NCBI GenBank assembly: GCA_035512595.1
Contig: DATKDU010000352.1
Coordinates: 1 to 10,702 of the forward strand
Source of the DNA: DATKDU01 sp035512595
Lineage (GTDB): Bacteria; Planctomycetota; Planctomycetia; Pirellulales; Pirellulaceae
DNA length: 10,702 nucleotides
Reading direction: 5' to 3'
Shown here: piece after piece, positions 1 through 5,918 of the stretch
Layout: every line of letters starts with the position of its first letter
Numbering within the stretch: the stretch's first letter is position 1
Notes under the pieces: model-generated
Told to the model about the DNA's origin: nothing
Database searches by the model: none
The model's input: the letters and a program-made list of their open reading frames with translations, nothing else
Position numbers and translations under genes: made by a program

Positions 1-986
1 CCGGCGTGATCGAGCGGCTGGAGGGCGGAGAGGACCGGCAGCCGGCCGACCAGCTCGGGGATCATGCCGAACTCAAGGATGTCCTCGGTCTGGACCAGCG
101 GCAAGAGATCGGCCAGATCCTGCTCGTTCTTGGCGCCGGCCGTCTGGCCGAAGCCGAGGGTGCGGCGGCCGAGGCGGCGGCGGATGATGTCGTCAATGCC
201 GGTGAAGGTGCCGCCGCAGATGAACAGGATGTTGGTCGTATCCATCTGGATGTACTGCTGCTCGGGGTGTTTGCGGCCCCCTTGCGGCGGTACGTTGGCA
301 ATCGTCCCTTCGAGCATCTTAAGCAGTGCCTGCTGGACCCCTTCGCCCGAAACGTCGCGGGTAATGGAGACGTTGTGGCTCGTTTTGCCGATCTTGTCGA
401 TCTCGTCGATGTACAGCACGCCCCGCTGCGCCGCTTCCAGGTCGAAGTCGGCGGCGTGCAGCAGTTTCAAAAGCAGGTTCTCGACGTCCTCGCCGACGTA
501 ACCCGCTTCGGTCAGCGTCGTGGCGTCGCCGATGGCGAAGGGGACGTTGAGGATGCGGGCCAGCGTGCGGGCCAGCAGCGTTTTTCCCGAGCCGGTCGGC
601 CCGAGGAGCATGATGTTCGATTTTTCGATCTCGACGTCGGTCCCTTCGTGGCCGAGCTGCAGCCGCTTGTAGTGGTTGTGGACGGCGACGGCGAGGATTT
701 TCTTGGCGTGCCCCTGGCCGACGACGTACTGATCGAGCTGGGCGACGATCTCCCGCGGCGTGGGAATGCGGTGGAAGAGGGGCTTGGCCCCTCCTCGGCG
801 GCGCTGTTCTTGTTCGAGGATCGACTGGCACAGGTCGATGCACTCGCCGCAGATGTAGACATCCCCCGGTCCTTCGACGAGGGGGCCGACGTCGCGGTAG
901 CTCTTGCGGCAAAACGAGCAGAAGGCGTTCTTCTTCGAGGTGCTCGCCCCTCGGCGCCCTCCGCTCAAATCCTTTCCTCCGGCCAT
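1..986 (-). CDS. clpX: ATP-dependent Clp protease ATP-binding subunit ClpX (C-terminus beyond window)
   Basis: ClpX is the hexameric AAA+ unfoldase that recognises tagged substrates in the cytoplasm and threads them into ClpP. The first 328 codons are present; family members are about 420 residues, so roughly the last 90 lie off the left edge. Visible parts in order: N-terminal zinc-binding domain with C23-x2-C26 and C46-x2-C49; a QLDQYVVGQ segment at 83-91; Walker A GPTGSGKT at 129-136; pore loop GYVG at 162-165; Walker B VLYIDEID at 190-197; the RKH loop at 238-240; LGF at 277-279 where E. coli has the ClpP-contacting IGF loop; and an arginine-finger region GRLPV at 314-318. The start at 986 is chosen because AAGGAAAA lies just upstream. 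An in-frame ATG at 1040 would add 18 residues but has no ribosome binding site. No clpP is visible next to it. Identification is secure. Confidence 0.97.
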   Translation of the reverse strand, partial: MAGGKDLSGGRRGASTSKKNAFCSFCRKSYRDVGPLVEGPGDVYICGECIDLCQSILEQEQRRRGGAKPLFHRIPTPREIVAQLDQYVVGQGHAKKILAVAVHNHYKRLQLGHEGTDVEIEKSNIMLLGPTGSGKTLLARTLARILNVPFAIGDATTLTEAGYVGEDVENLLLKLLHAADFDLEAAQRGVLYIDEIDKIGKTSHNVSITRDVSGEGVQQALLKMLEGTIANVPPQGGRKHPEQQYIQMDTTNILFICGGTFTGIDDIIRRRLGRRTLGFGQTAGAKNEQDLADLLPLVQTEDILEFGMIPELVGRLPVLSALQPLDHA

Positions 987-1264
987 GATTTTCCTTTCGG
1001 CGTCCCCGTCAGGCGACCCTGATCTGACGGCGAGGTTCATCCAGGTGCTGCTCGCAGGCCGGCAGGTGAGTTGGTCACCCGTGCCTTGTCGGCGTCCTTG
1101 TCCGCAATCGTCGAGCGGTGTTGCGTACTCTCAGCATCGGTGCTGGCAGTCTTCCAAAGGGAGCAAAGAGCGTGCTGCTGACAGCATCCGCGAGACAGGA
1201 ACGATCCTCCCTCCCGGCACAGTCCCGCTGCGCCGCGGAACCGGTCCGACCGGTCCTGCCGCCG
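987..1264. other. Gap between the SHOCT-like gene and clpX, no gene seen
   Basis: I see no convincing reading frame here. A small hairpin, ACCGGT-CCG-ACCGGT at 1240-1254, lies 10 nt beyond the stop of the SHOCT-like gene on the minus strand. It has no following T-tract on that strand, so it is at best a weak terminator. The rest presumably holds the clpX promoter and leader, but I could not pick a confident -10/-35 pair. Confidence 0.4.
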
Positions 1265-1615
1265 CTAAACTGTTTTCTTACCGCTCTTTACGTCACTTCG
1301 AAGTTGGTTGCCTAGCACCGCCTTTATGTTTCGGAATTCGGCGTCGCTGATGTCACCTTCCTGCTTCATTTCCTGGAAGTTTGACAGCATGTCGCCGCTG
1401 CGTGGTTGGTTGCCGGTGGCGTTATCGCGCAACTTTCTCACGACCAGGAAGGCGATCACCAGGAGCAGGACGAGCAGTCCCCCCCAGATTCCCAGTTGGT
1501 AAAGATGCGGCGTGACGTCGGTCCATTCCCCTTTGGCTTTGGTTTTGGCGGTTTGCGCCAGGAGCGAACCGGGTGCTAGCCACGGGGCAACCTGACTGCC
1601 GACGGCGCAGAACAT
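1265..1615 (-). CDS. Small single-pass membrane protein with SHOCT-like C-terminal tail
   Basis: Predicted 116 residues. The first ~20 residues are apolar and end in GSLLAQ, which could be a weak signal peptide. A clear transmembrane helix runs from about G42 to V59, followed by a basic RKLR stop-transfer stretch. Residues 77-101 (LSNFQEMKQEGDISDAEF and onward) have the charged two-helix pattern of SHOCT-type tails (a short loop with an acidic, glycine-containing turn before an EEF-like helix). The function is unknown. An in-frame TTG at 1654 gives a longer version, but the ATG at 1615 fits better with the promoter at 1671-1698, which would place the transcript start near 1664. It is read towards clpX, but 278 nt separate them, so co-transcription is uncertain. 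The TM helix and tail are seen; the SHOCT assignment is by resemblance. Confidence 0.75.
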   Translation of the reverse strand: MFCAVGSQVAPWLAPGSLLAQTAKTKAKGEWTDVTPHLYQLGIWGGLLVLLLVIAFLVVRKLRDNATGNQPRSGDMLSNFQEMKQEGDISDAEFRNIKAVLGNQLRSDVKSGKKTV

Positions 1616-1670
1616 GCCTGGGGAGCCTCGCTTGGGGGGTGAAACGGTCTCCAATCGATGCCTTCATCCT

Positions 1671-1698
1671 ATTATGCACATCTGGGGAAGTGGGTCCA
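1671..1698 (-). promoter_or_regulatory. Candidate sigma-70-type promoter for the SHOCT-like gene
   Basis: On the minus strand CATAAT (1676-1671, 5/6 to consensus) carries an upstream TGTG extended -10 and is 16 nt from TGGACC (1698-1693, 4/6). The predicted transcript start is near 1664, about 50 nt before the ATG at 1615. The match is read by eye, not scored. Confidence 0.45.
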
Positions 1699-1730
1699 GT
1701 TTGTTGGGTGGGGGACGATCGTCGTCGGAT

Positions 1731-1833
1731 TGTAGCCGAAGTCGCCAGACTTCTGGCGATTGCCTGAATTCTGGTGCATTCAGCGATAGCGGCAGTCGCG
1801 TCCCCCGCCCCAATTCCGGCGAATTCAGCTACA
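1731..1833. repeat. 103-bp MITE/REP-like element with imperfect terminal inverted repeats
   Basis: The left end TGTAGCCGAAGTCGCCAGA (1731-1749) and the reverse complement of the right end (1815-1833), TGTAGCTGAATTCGCCGGA, agree at 16 of 19 positions. Inside lie three short hairpins in series: TCGCCAG-ACTT-CTGGCGA at 1742-1759, TGAAT-8nt-ATTCA at 1764-1781, and AATTC-CGGC-GAATT at 1812-1825. The element contains no gene. It sits between the divergently read SHOCT-like and cyclophilin genes. The arrangement suggests a non-autonomous mobile or REP-like repeat; no target-site duplication was found beside the ends. Whether it recurs in the genome cannot be told from one copy. Confidence 0.6.
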
Positions 1834-1973
1834 GGGGAGCATCCGTCCAACCAGGCGCAGATGCCCGATTGCCGCGGGCGAGCAGAAGGCTCAAAAGTCG
1901 CGGCGTGGATGAGTCAATCTACGAGACACGTGGCCCGCCGGTTCGACCGGTTCGCGCGATTTGCTCGCTAGCC

Positions 1974-1979
1974 CATAAT
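1974..1979 (+). promoter_or_regulatory. Candidate -10 element for the cyclophilin gene
   Basis: CATAAT (5/6 to TATAAT) lies 34 nt before the GTG start at 2014. No good -35 is visible at 16-18 nt upstream. A small hairpin CCGGT-TCG-ACCGG (1938-1950) precedes it. The ATG at 1978 overlaps this -10, which is one reason not to use that ATG as the translation start. Confidence 0.4.
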
Positions 1980-2013
1980 GGCAGCCTTCTCCCTCTTTCC
2001 GAAGGAATTTGCC

Positions 2014-2451
2014 GTGAAGAAAACCGCCACCATCGAAACCACCCGCGGCACCATCAAGCTGGAGCTGTTTGCCGACAAAACCCCCAAAACCGTGGCCAAT
2101 TTCGAGAAGCTGGCCAAGGACGGGTTTTACGACGGCCTGAAATTCCACCGCGTGATCCCGGACTTTATGATTCAGACCGGCTGTCCCAAGGGAACTGGCA
2201 CCGGCGATGCCGGCTATAAATTTGCCGACGAATTTCACCCCGACCTCAAGCACAAGGGGCCGGGGGTGCTGTCGATGGCCAATGCCGGGCCGAACACCAA
2301 CGGCTCGCAATTCTTCATCACGCACGTGGCCACGCCGTGGCTCGACGGCAAGCACTCAGTCTTCGGCCAGGTGATCAGCGGCCAGGACGTGGTGGATGCG
2401 ATCAAGCAGGGGGACGTGATGAGCAAGGTGACCGTCGAGGATCAGGCATAA
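2014..2451 (+). CDS. ppiB: Peptidyl-prolyl cis-trans isomerase, cyclophilin type
   Basis: A 145-residue single-domain cyclophilin that speeds proline cis-trans isomerisation during folding. No signal peptide is seen, so it is probably cytoplasmic, like E. coli PpiB (164 residues). Catalytic-pocket residues are all present: FHRV (R46), DFMIQ (F51, M52, Q54), the GPNTNGSQFFIT stretch at 92-103, and PWLDGKHSVFG at 108-118, with the tryptophan and histidine that line the cyclosporin/proline pocket. The GTG at 2014 is chosen because AAGGA (2002-2006) lies 7 nt upstream. The ATG at 1978 would add a 12-residue tail unlike the family and falls within the likely -10. The gene stands alone, preceded by its own -10-like site and followed by a large inverted repeat. 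Family is certain; the choice of symbol is by localisation only. Confidence 0.95.
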   Translation: MKKTATIETTRGTIKLELFADKTPKTVANFEKLAKDGFYDGLKFHRVIPDFMIQTGCPKGTGTGDAGYKFADEFHPDLKHKGPGVLSMANAGPNTNGSQFFITHVATPWLDGKHSVFGQVISGQDVVDAIKQGDVMSKVTVEDQA

Positions 2452-2456
2452 CGAAA

Positions 2457-2544
2457 ATGACCGATGACCAAGACCCAATGACCAATGGCGCAAGTTCTCC
2501 ATTGGTCATTGGGTCTTGGTCATTGGGTCTTGGTCATTGGTCAT
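2457..2544. repeat. Heptamer-repeat palindrome: 7-bp units forming a perfect 25-bp stem
   Basis: The arms 2464-2488 and 2499-2523 are exact reverse complements over 25 bp around a 10-nt loop (2489-2498). Both arms are built from 7-bp units. The right side reads TGGTCAT, TGGGTCT, TGGTCAT, TGGGTCT, TGGTCAT, TGGTCAT (2503-2544). The left side is the complement, with ATGACCG, ATGACCA, AGACCCA, ATGACCA (2457-2484). It starts 5 nt after the cyclophilin stop, so it may end that transcript or protect its 3' end, but there is no clean T-run directly after the stem. Short tandem heptamer repeats are known from other bacteria, for example the STRR sequences of cyanobacteria. Confidence 0.85.
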
Positions 2545-2561
2545 TCTTTCTTGCGTTCGCC

Positions 2562-2591
2562 TTGACGCCACCTGCGACTGGCGGCTACGAT
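2562..2591 (+). promoter_or_regulatory. Candidate sigma-70-type promoter for the small lipoprotein gene
   Basis: TTGACG (2562-2567, 5/6) is separated by 18 nt from TACGAT (2586-2591, 4/6), which is preceded by GGC. The predicted transcript start lies about 40 nt before the ATG at 2639. It begins just after the heptamer array, so that array is probably not part of this transcript. Confidence 0.5.
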
Positions 2592-2638
2592 CCGCCCCCC
2601 GCATTTCCGACCTGTGCATTCGGCCAACGGAGGGCCAG

Positions 2639-2899
2639 ATGAACGACAATGCCGCTTGGGCCGCGATCCTGGGGCTGATATTAGGCAGCCTGCTGATGGG
2701 AGGCTGCACGTCGTGTAGTAGCTGGGGCAACCCGGGCACGGCCTATCCCACGGGATACGGCCCTGCCGCTGGCGCCGGGAGCGCCATGGGAATTGCTCCG
2801 TCCAACACCCTGACCCAGCCGCAAGTCGTCGATCCCGGCTGGCGAGCAGCACCCAACGGGGCGCTCGCGCCGAGCGGAGGGCCGGGGGCCACGCCGTGA
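2639..2899 (+). CDS. Small putative lipoprotein, Gly/Ala/Pro-rich, unknown function
   Basis: Predicted 86 residues. A hydrophobic helix at 5-19 ends in L19-M-G-G-C23, a loose lipobox with Met at -3 in place of the usual Leu; C26 also lies close by. After the cysteine the chain is low in complexity, rich in G, A, P, S and T, with no recognisable fold, as in many short planctomycete lipoproteins. Oddly, the N-region (MNDN) has no basic residue, so export by the standard lipoprotein route is not assured; a membrane-anchored peptide is the alternative. The start is fixed by GGAGGG at 2629-2634, close to the ATG; a longer in-frame version from 2516 would run through the repeat array and is rejected. 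It converges with the DUF1559 gene, only 13 nt between stops. Confidence 0.65.
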   Translation: MNDNAAWAAILGLILGSLLMGGCTSCSSWGNPGTAYPTGYGPAAGAGSAMGIAPSNTLTQPQVVDPGWRAAPNGALAPSGGPGATP

Positions 2900-2912
2900 T
2901 TCATTGCCGCCG

Positions 2913-3875
2913 CTAATTGGCTGGGATTTGCACCACGTTGCCGTCGTGCCGATTGCCCAGGTGGCGCCACGCCGTCTGGTCGATGCTGAAGCTGATCGAA
3001 CGGACCGAGCCGTCGGCAAAGGCGATGTTGGCGCCGGCGTCGTGGGCGCTGCCGAAGAGCTGAATTTCGTCGTAATTGCCGGGGTCGCGGCGCGGTGGAA
3101 ACATCGTCCAGCGGCGAATGTCGGCATCGTCGCCGATGAACAGGGATTGGTCGTCCCCCAGCGAGGTGCCGTCGCTGTAGTGCAGCCGGTTGAGGCACTT
3201 TTCACCGAGCATGACGACCTGGCTCGTGCCGTCGAGCAGCTCGCCGAAGTGAATCTGCGACCGGACGAACGAAACGCCGGTCATCTTGTCGTAAGGGGGC
3301 CAGGCGAAGCTGGCAATGTCTCCGGGGTTTGACGAGAGCGGGCCGTAGGGCGTGCTGATGATTGAATCGCCGGCATTGACGGCGTAGTCGGTCTTGGCGG
3401 CCATCGTGACGGGATCGCAATTGGCCAGCGGGTCGGGGAGCGTGTACGGGTATTTGCCGGGGATGCGCCGGCTGGGGCAGTAGAAGAGCGATACGGGAGT
3501 CTGCAATAGCTCCGCCGTTCGCTGGCGGCGCTCTGCATCGGTGCCTCCTGCGGCCAGGTTGTGCAGCGGCTCCTGCTCGATGAAGGGCAGGATGTTGTAG
3601 CACCAGCCGCCGGGCTGCGCCTCCCCCGCGCCGCGCTGCTGCTCGGCAACCCATCCCCATCCCCAGCCGTCGGTGGGCAAATGGCGGTAGGAGTCGTGGT
3701 GGAGGTGGAAGGCGATGGCCAATTGCCGGATTTGGCTGGCGCATTGAATTTTGCGAGCACTCTCTCGGGAATGCTGCACCGCGGGCAGCATCATGGCAAT
3801 CAGGATGCCGATGATGGCCAGGGAGGCGAGCACCTCGACCAGCGTGAAAGCGCGGCGTAGGTTCAGCGGGCGCAT
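2913..3875 (-). CDS. DUF1559 protein with prepilin-type N-terminal methylation segment and H-X9-DG motif
   Basis: Predicted 320 residues, typical for the family. The N-terminus has RRAFTLVEV at 7-15, the type IV prepilin/pseudopilin signature with Glu at +5 (E14), followed by a hydrophobic helix to about P31. Cleavage by a prepilin peptidase would fall between A9 and F10; position -1 is Ala rather than the usual Gly. The middle is the DUF1559 (SBP_bac_10) domain. Near the C-terminus GSAHDAGANIAFADGS fits the H-X9-DG planctomycete motif exactly. The role is unknown; members are thought to be pseudopilin-like surface or secretion proteins, often in dozens of copies per genome. The ATG is preceded by GAGG with a 6-nt spacer, and the stop of the upstream glycosyltransferase overlaps this region (TAACCCATG), implying translational coupling. 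Confidence 0.93.
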   Translation of the reverse strand: MRPLNLRRAFTLVEVLASLAIIGILIAMMLPAVQHSRESARKIQCASQIRQLAIAFHLHHDSYRHLPTDGWGWGWVAEQQRGAGEAQPGGWCYNILPFIEQEPLHNLAAGGTDAERRQRTAELLQTPVSLFYCPSRRIPGKYPYTLPDPLANCDPVTMAAKTDYAVNAGDSIISTPYGPLSSNPGDIASFAWPPYDKMTGVSFVRSQIHFGELLDGTSQVVMLGEKCLNRLHYSDGTSLGDDQSLFIGDDADIRRWTMFPPRRDPGNYDEIQLFGSAHDAGANIAFADGSVRSISFSIDQTAWRHLGNRHDGNVVQIPAN

Positions 3876-3878
3876 GGG

Positions 3879-5654
3879 TTACCTCGCAGTGGAAGCAGGG
3901 GCGCTTGAGTAGTGGGTTCGTATCTGTGCCCGATCATGTTCCGTAATGTGGTAGATCATCCAGACGTGGGCGACCTGGGCGTGCGGCTTGCACAGGAAGA
4001 AGTAATCGTAGAGCCCTCCGCGGTCGTGCAGCGAGCCGACGTTGATCGCGTACCACCCTGGCTCGGGGAGCCAATCCTCCACCGGGTAGCGATAGGCTCC
4101 GAGAGGTAAGATGGGAACCTCATGCCACTCCATTCCGAGGCGGCCGCTTGTGCTGACGCGCATCCACGACTTGACGTGCAGCGGGCGAGCCTCAGGGTGG
4201 TCATCGTGCCATTCTTTGAGCGCGAACAGGCCTTGTCCCCAGTCGGTGCTGCTGTTGTGGAGCACGAGGCGGCCGTTATCCGGGCCGCCGGCTAATTCAT
4301 TGAAGTACGAAATGGAATAGGGCACGACCGCCAGCGAGCTGACGACGTACCAGGTGACGAGCGCCCAGACAACGACCGTACACCAGCGGGCGCAGCGCGC
4401 CGCGGTGGCCGCAACCTGGCTGACCCCGATGTAAAGGAGTGGAAGGACGGGCATGACGTAGCGTACGTGGTGGTTCATGCCAGTCTGACTGCTGACGAGC
4501 AGAAAAATAGCTGCGGCCGGCAGCCACAGCACGAACTCTCCTGGCGTGGGTTTGGGCAGTCCGAAACGCCAGCGGAGCACGACAGCCAACAGCGCCAACG
4601 CCCACAGCGCGAGCGGCTCTTTCACCGCCAGTCCGACGACATAGTAATGCCACCAGCCTTCCTCCCGCCACTGCCCGAGCAAGTACGATCCGCTCTGCTT
4701 TTCAAAGTCAAATCGCTGCAGGTCAATGCCACGAATGTAATACTCCGGCAGGGGCACAGGAACCTCGGCCAACCAAGAGCCGCGAAAGCGATTACCGCCC
4801 GTGGCATAGGTTCCTTCGTCGCCGAACAATGCGCGGCTGTCAAATGAGTAGCCTCCGAGTTTCCGACCTGTCCCTTCGAATCCGTAGCCGGCATTTAGCA
4901 GTACGAAGGCGATGGCGATCATGGCAGCCAATTGGCCGAATGTCGGCAGGATTGGCCGCCACGGACCGGCTGGTGCACCGCGCCGCCACAGTGTCGCCAG
5001 CCAAATGACCGGGAATATGGGTACGAGCAGCATGAGCGTTGTCTTGGCAAGGAGCGCCAGACCGAGCGCCAAACCTGACAAGGCCGCCAATCGCCACGAC
5101 GGGGCGATTAGCCATTCCCAGAATGCATAGCAGGCCAGCACGCCGGTAGCCGCGCCCCCCACGTCTGGTGTTAGCAGCGCGCCGTGTCCAACCGTGAAGG
5201 GCGAAACGCACCACAGGATGAGCGCCATGTAGCCGGATGCTGGACCATACATGCGGCTGGCCCAGAGGAAGCAGACGACTGCTCCCAGCAGGCTAATCGG
5301 AATGCAAGCCAGCCGCGCGGCTAAAACGAGCGAATACAGGCGGTCGCCGTTCAAGTCCGCGAAGTGATCCGCCGCCAGGTACTCCGGGCGCGTGTATCCC
5401 TCATCCGGCTCGGCAATCCGCGGAAAGCGGTGCTCCATGGCGAACATAGGGAGTGCCGCGACCATGCGCACCAGGGGGGGATTGACCGAATAGAGACGGA
5501 ACGTGCCTGAGCGCCAGTGGTGGATTCCCGACACCAAATGTCCCGGCTCATCCACCACGGGGCTAGTGGAATAGGCCGTGTAGACCACGAGTGCCGCGTG
5601 GACCAGCAGAATCAGGCACGCAAGGGCTGAAAAGCGGACAGCTTGAACGGTCAT
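3879..5654 (-). CDS. GT-C family membrane glycosyltransferase (ArnT/PMT-like)
   Basis: Predicted 591 residues with about nine or ten hydrophobic helices, the first at roughly 8-28 directly after the start. The first outer loop carries VVDEPGHL (D35-E36), the acidic pair expected in the active site of GT-C enzymes that use polyprenyl- or dolichyl-phosphate sugars, and VNPPL at 58-61. A second conserved acid may be D164 in LLTPD. The C-terminal part has SYFNELAGGPDNG at 449-461 and TDWGQGLFALKEW at 470-482, a signature I associate with planctomycete and cyanobacterial members. It likely transfers a lipid-linked sugar to a protein or glycolipid outside the inner membrane; donor and acceptor are unknown. 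The pseudopilin-like gene 3 nt downstream is a possible acceptor, but that is inference. There is no clear Shine-Dalgarno before the ATG. Confidence 0.88.
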   Translation of the reverse strand: MTVQAVRFSALACLILLVHAALVVYTAYSTSPVVDEPGHLVSGIHHWRSGTFRLYSVNPPLVRMVAALPMFAMEHRFPRIAEPDEGYTRPEYLAADHFADLNGDRLYSLVLAARLACIPISLLGAVVCFLWASRMYGPASGYMALILWCVSPFTVGHGALLTPDVGGAATGVLACYAFWEWLIAPSWRLAALSGLALGLALLAKTTLMLLVPIFPVIWLATLWRRGAPAGPWRPILPTFGQLAAMIAIAFVLLNAGYGFEGTGRKLGGYSFDSRALFGDEGTYATGGNRFRGSWLAEVPVPLPEYYIRGIDLQRFDFEKQSGSYLLGQWREEGWWHYYVVGLAVKEPLALWALALLAVVLRWRFGLPKPTPGEFVLWLPAAAIFLLVSSQTGMNHHVRYVMPVLPLLYIGVSQVAATAARCARWCTVVVWALVTWYVVSSLAVVPYSISYFNELAGGPDNGRLVLHNSSTDWGQGLFALKEWHDDHPEARPLHVKSWMRVSTSGRLGMEWHEVPILPLGAYRYPVEDWLPEPGWYAINVGSLHDRGGLYDYFFLCKPHAQVAHVWMIYHITEHDRAQIRTHYSSAPASTAR

Positions 5655-5668
5655 GGAGCGAACGCGCG

Positions 5669-5918
5669 TTATTGAAGGGCAAACGCCTTGATCGGCAACG
5701 GGTACTCCTTTCCCTCGCCGGTGGAAACGACGATCTTCTGCCCATCGCCTGCAGCAACCAATCTTTGCGCGTCAATCGAAAGATCGATTTCCCGCCCATA
5801 ATCGCGCGGCTCGCCAACTTCTACGTCGCTTTCAATAGGCGTGAGTGAGGCATATTCCGGCCTGGGAATAGTTCCATCGCGCGGATTGGCCGACGGAAAG
5901 TTGCGTCACCCGTGTCAT
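5669..5918 (-). pseudogene. Coding-looking stretch without usable start, possibly a frameshifted small gene
   Basis: From 5905 down to a TAA at 5671-5669 the minus strand has 78 open codons that look like real protein (for example YGREIDLSIDAQRLVAA and KEYPLPIKAFALQ near the end). They have no ATG or GTG; the only TTG lies near the middle. The frame is the same as that of the gene upstream, after two TGA codons. An ATG at 5918 overlaps the upstream stop as ATGA, the usual sign of a coupled gene, but it reads 28 codons in another frame to a stop. Dropping one base near 5907-5909 would join this ATG to the open stretch and give about 83 residues. So this is either a recently frameshifted gene, a sequence error, or chance. 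Its end lies 14 nt before the glycosyltransferase start. No family recognised. Confidence 0.4.

Noticed and set aside
6..1022. Long plus-strand open frame opposite clpX
   Set aside because: It is the complement of a certain ClpX gene; G+C-rich codon use in clpX keeps stops out of the opposite strand. Its composition is patternless and matches no family.
1978..2013. Upstream ATG as start of the cyclophilin
   Set aside because: It overlaps the likely -10 and adds residues unlike the family; the GTG at 2014 has a good ribosome binding site.
2457..2544. CRISPR-like array
   Set aside because: The repeats are 7-bp contiguous units without spacers and are arranged as an inverted pair, so this is not a CRISPR array.
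5563..5848. Open frames on both strands between the glycosyltransferase and LolA-like genes
   Set aside because: Apart from the stretch ending at 5669, these frames are Arg/Ser-rich and patternless, and they overlap the glycosyltransferase start.
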